Assembly: GCA_902492545.1 (NCBI GenBank)
Contig: CABULX010000128.1
Coordinates: forward strand, 1 to 5,604
DNA length: 5,604 bases
Direction: 5' to 3'
Source: an uncultured Collinsella sp.
GTDB taxonomy: Bacteria; Actinomycetota; Coriobacteriia; Coriobacteriales; Coriobacteriaceae
Translations under genes and position numbers: made by a program
Shown: one piece after another, positions 4,954 through 5,604 of the stretch
How positions within the stretch are numbered: position 1 is the stretch's first letter
Layout: the number at the start of each line of letters is the position of its first letter
The notes under the pieces: generated by a model
What the model was told of the DNA's origin: nothing
What the model saw: the letters and a program-made list of their open reading frames with translations, nothing else
Database searches by the model: none

Positions 4954-5484
4954 CTACTTGAGGAGGAAGTCGGAGAGGGGAATGGTGCGGGCCTCGCGAT
5001 GCTCGGGATCGGCGATGTGGTCGGCAGGATAGCCACAGACGAGCATGTGATAGGGATAGACGCCCTTGGGCAGATTGAACTGCTCCTGCGCCACCTCAGG
5101 CTTAAAATGGCATACCCAGCACGTTCCCAGGCCCTGCTCGGTGGCCTCCATCATCATCTGATCACACACGATTGAGGTGTCGATTTCACTAGAATTCATC
5201 TGGTCATACGGGCGCACCCAAGCATCACCGGTAACGCTGCAAATAAGGAAGACAAGCGGAGCGCCAAAGATAGACTCATCACGAGCAAACCGAGGCTGAC
5301 AAGCAGCTGCCTTCTCCAGAAGCTCAGGCGTATCCAACACCATCACACGGGTTGGATGATTATTACAAGCAGAAGGAGCAATACGCCCAGCCTCAACAAT
5401 GGCATCCACCACAGCCTGCTCCACAGCCCGATCTTCAAACTCACGACAAGAATACCGACCCCGAGCCAGATCCAAATAAGACAT
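4954..5484 (-). CDS. Nitroreductase-family protein
   Basis: A 176-residue protein of the FMN-dependent nitroreductase superfamily, cytoplasmic and usually homodimeric, reducing nitro compounds, quinones or other acceptors with NAD(P)H. Family marks: LARGRYSCREFEDRAV (6-21), with the Arg residues that contact the FMN phosphate; RIAPSACNNHP (34-44), the APS-x-x-N/Q-x-P flavin motif; DTSIVCDQMMMEATEQGLGT (102-121), the dimer helix and GLGT turn; and MLVCGYPA (147-154) near the C-terminus. It is a short, single-domain member (family about 170-220), nearer the small nitroreductases of anaerobes than NfsB. I chose ATG 5484 because GGAGGG (5495-5490) lies 5 bases upstream; an in-frame ATG at 5535 starts inside a palindrome, adds 17 unconserved residues and has no such site. 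The substrate cannot be told. It converges on divIVA; its terminator is now beyond the IS, so the transcript gains about 1.5 kb of IS antisense RNA. Confidence 0.9.
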   Translation of the reverse strand: MSYLDLARGRYSCREFEDRAVEQAVVDAIVEAGRIAPSACNNHPTRVMVLDTPELLEKAAACQPRFARDESIFGAPLVFLICSVTGDAWVRPYDQMNSSEIDTSIVCDQMMMEATEQGLGTCWVCHFKPEVAQEQFNLPKGVYPYHMLVCGYPADHIADPEHREARTIPLSDFLLK

Positions 5485-5521
5485 ACGAGCCCTCCAACGG
5501 TAGCGCGCAGAGATGTGGTGT

Positions 5522-5555
5522 AAGAGGCGGGGCATGCCCCGCCTCTTCTCTTTCT
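5522..5555 (+). terminator. 26-bp perfect palindrome with a T-rich right flank; possible plus-strand terminator
   Basis: AAGAGGCGGGG (5522-5532) pairs with CCCCGCCTCTT (5537-5547) around CATG, an 11-bp GC-rich stem. On the plus strand it runs into CTCTTTCTT (5548-5556), a broken U-tract; on the minus strand the following bases are ACACCACA, with no U-run. It therefore suits rightward transcripts better, yet no rightward gene precedes it except the transposase. It lies 38 bases upstream of the leftward nitroreductase start, so it could instead be an operator or a leader structure. The remaining stretch, 5557-5604, shows no gene I can support. Confidence 0.45.
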
Positions 5556-5604
5556 TGAAAGGGAGGGGACACCGCCTAGAATTCGTCGTTGGAGTAATGA
5601 AGGT

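Noticed and set aside
5485..5535. ATG 5535 as the nitroreductase start
   Set aside because: It lies in the centre of the palindrome and adds 17 residues before the conserved N-terminus; ATG 5484 has GGAGGG 5 bases upstream.
5575..5582. CCTAGAAT near the right edge, resembling the IS subterminal repeat
   Set aside because: Only eight bases match and no other IS end sequence is nearby; likely chance.
1..5604. CRISPR array, tRNA, rRNA, phage genes or a defence cassette
   Set aside because: I found no regularly spaced repeats, no tRNA-like cloverleaf and no such protein families; the only accessory element is the IS.

Overview
The window reads as chromosome of a moderately high-GC Gram-positive bacterium, most likely an actinobacterium of the Coriobacteriia, Collinsella-like. 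This rests on GC-rich codon use, actinobacterial-type DivIVA (KRGYD motif) and SepF proteins, and Shine-Dalgarno-led genes. It is a judgement from sequence character, not from a database match.

Layout: (1) positions 3-614 hold the 3' part of a PhoU-like gene, followed by a terminator-like hairpin. (2) Positions 735-3294 hold a same-strand block, yggS - sepF - yggT - divIVA. This is the ylmE-ylmF-ylmG-divIVA order known beside the division cluster of Gram-positive bacteria, here without ylmH. The proteins are a PLP-homeostasis protein, an FtsZ-ring membrane anchor, a small membrane protein and a coiled-coil protein that marks poles and septa. The block ends at a strong intrinsic terminator (3321-3350). 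(3) A complete IS256-family insertion sequence lies at 3415-4898, with an intact DDE transposase, 24-bp imperfect terminal repeats and a matching 8-bp target duplication. (4) A nitroreductase-family gene lies on the minus strand (4954-5484), preceded by a GC-rich 26-bp perfect palindrome.

The divIVA and nitroreductase genes are convergent. The terminator that fits the nitroreductase gene now lies on the far side of the insertion (3376-3413). The IS entered the base of that terminator's stem, and the target duplication left the hairpin whole. Nitroreductase transcripts should therefore run antisense through the transposase gene before they stop.

I see no new defence or other multi-gene system. 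The observations most worth checking are the yggT gene, which has no ATG, GTG or TTG start and seems to use AUC, and the transposase leader, where a promoter overlaps one arm of a hairpin so that only read-through transcripts would hide the ribosome binding site.
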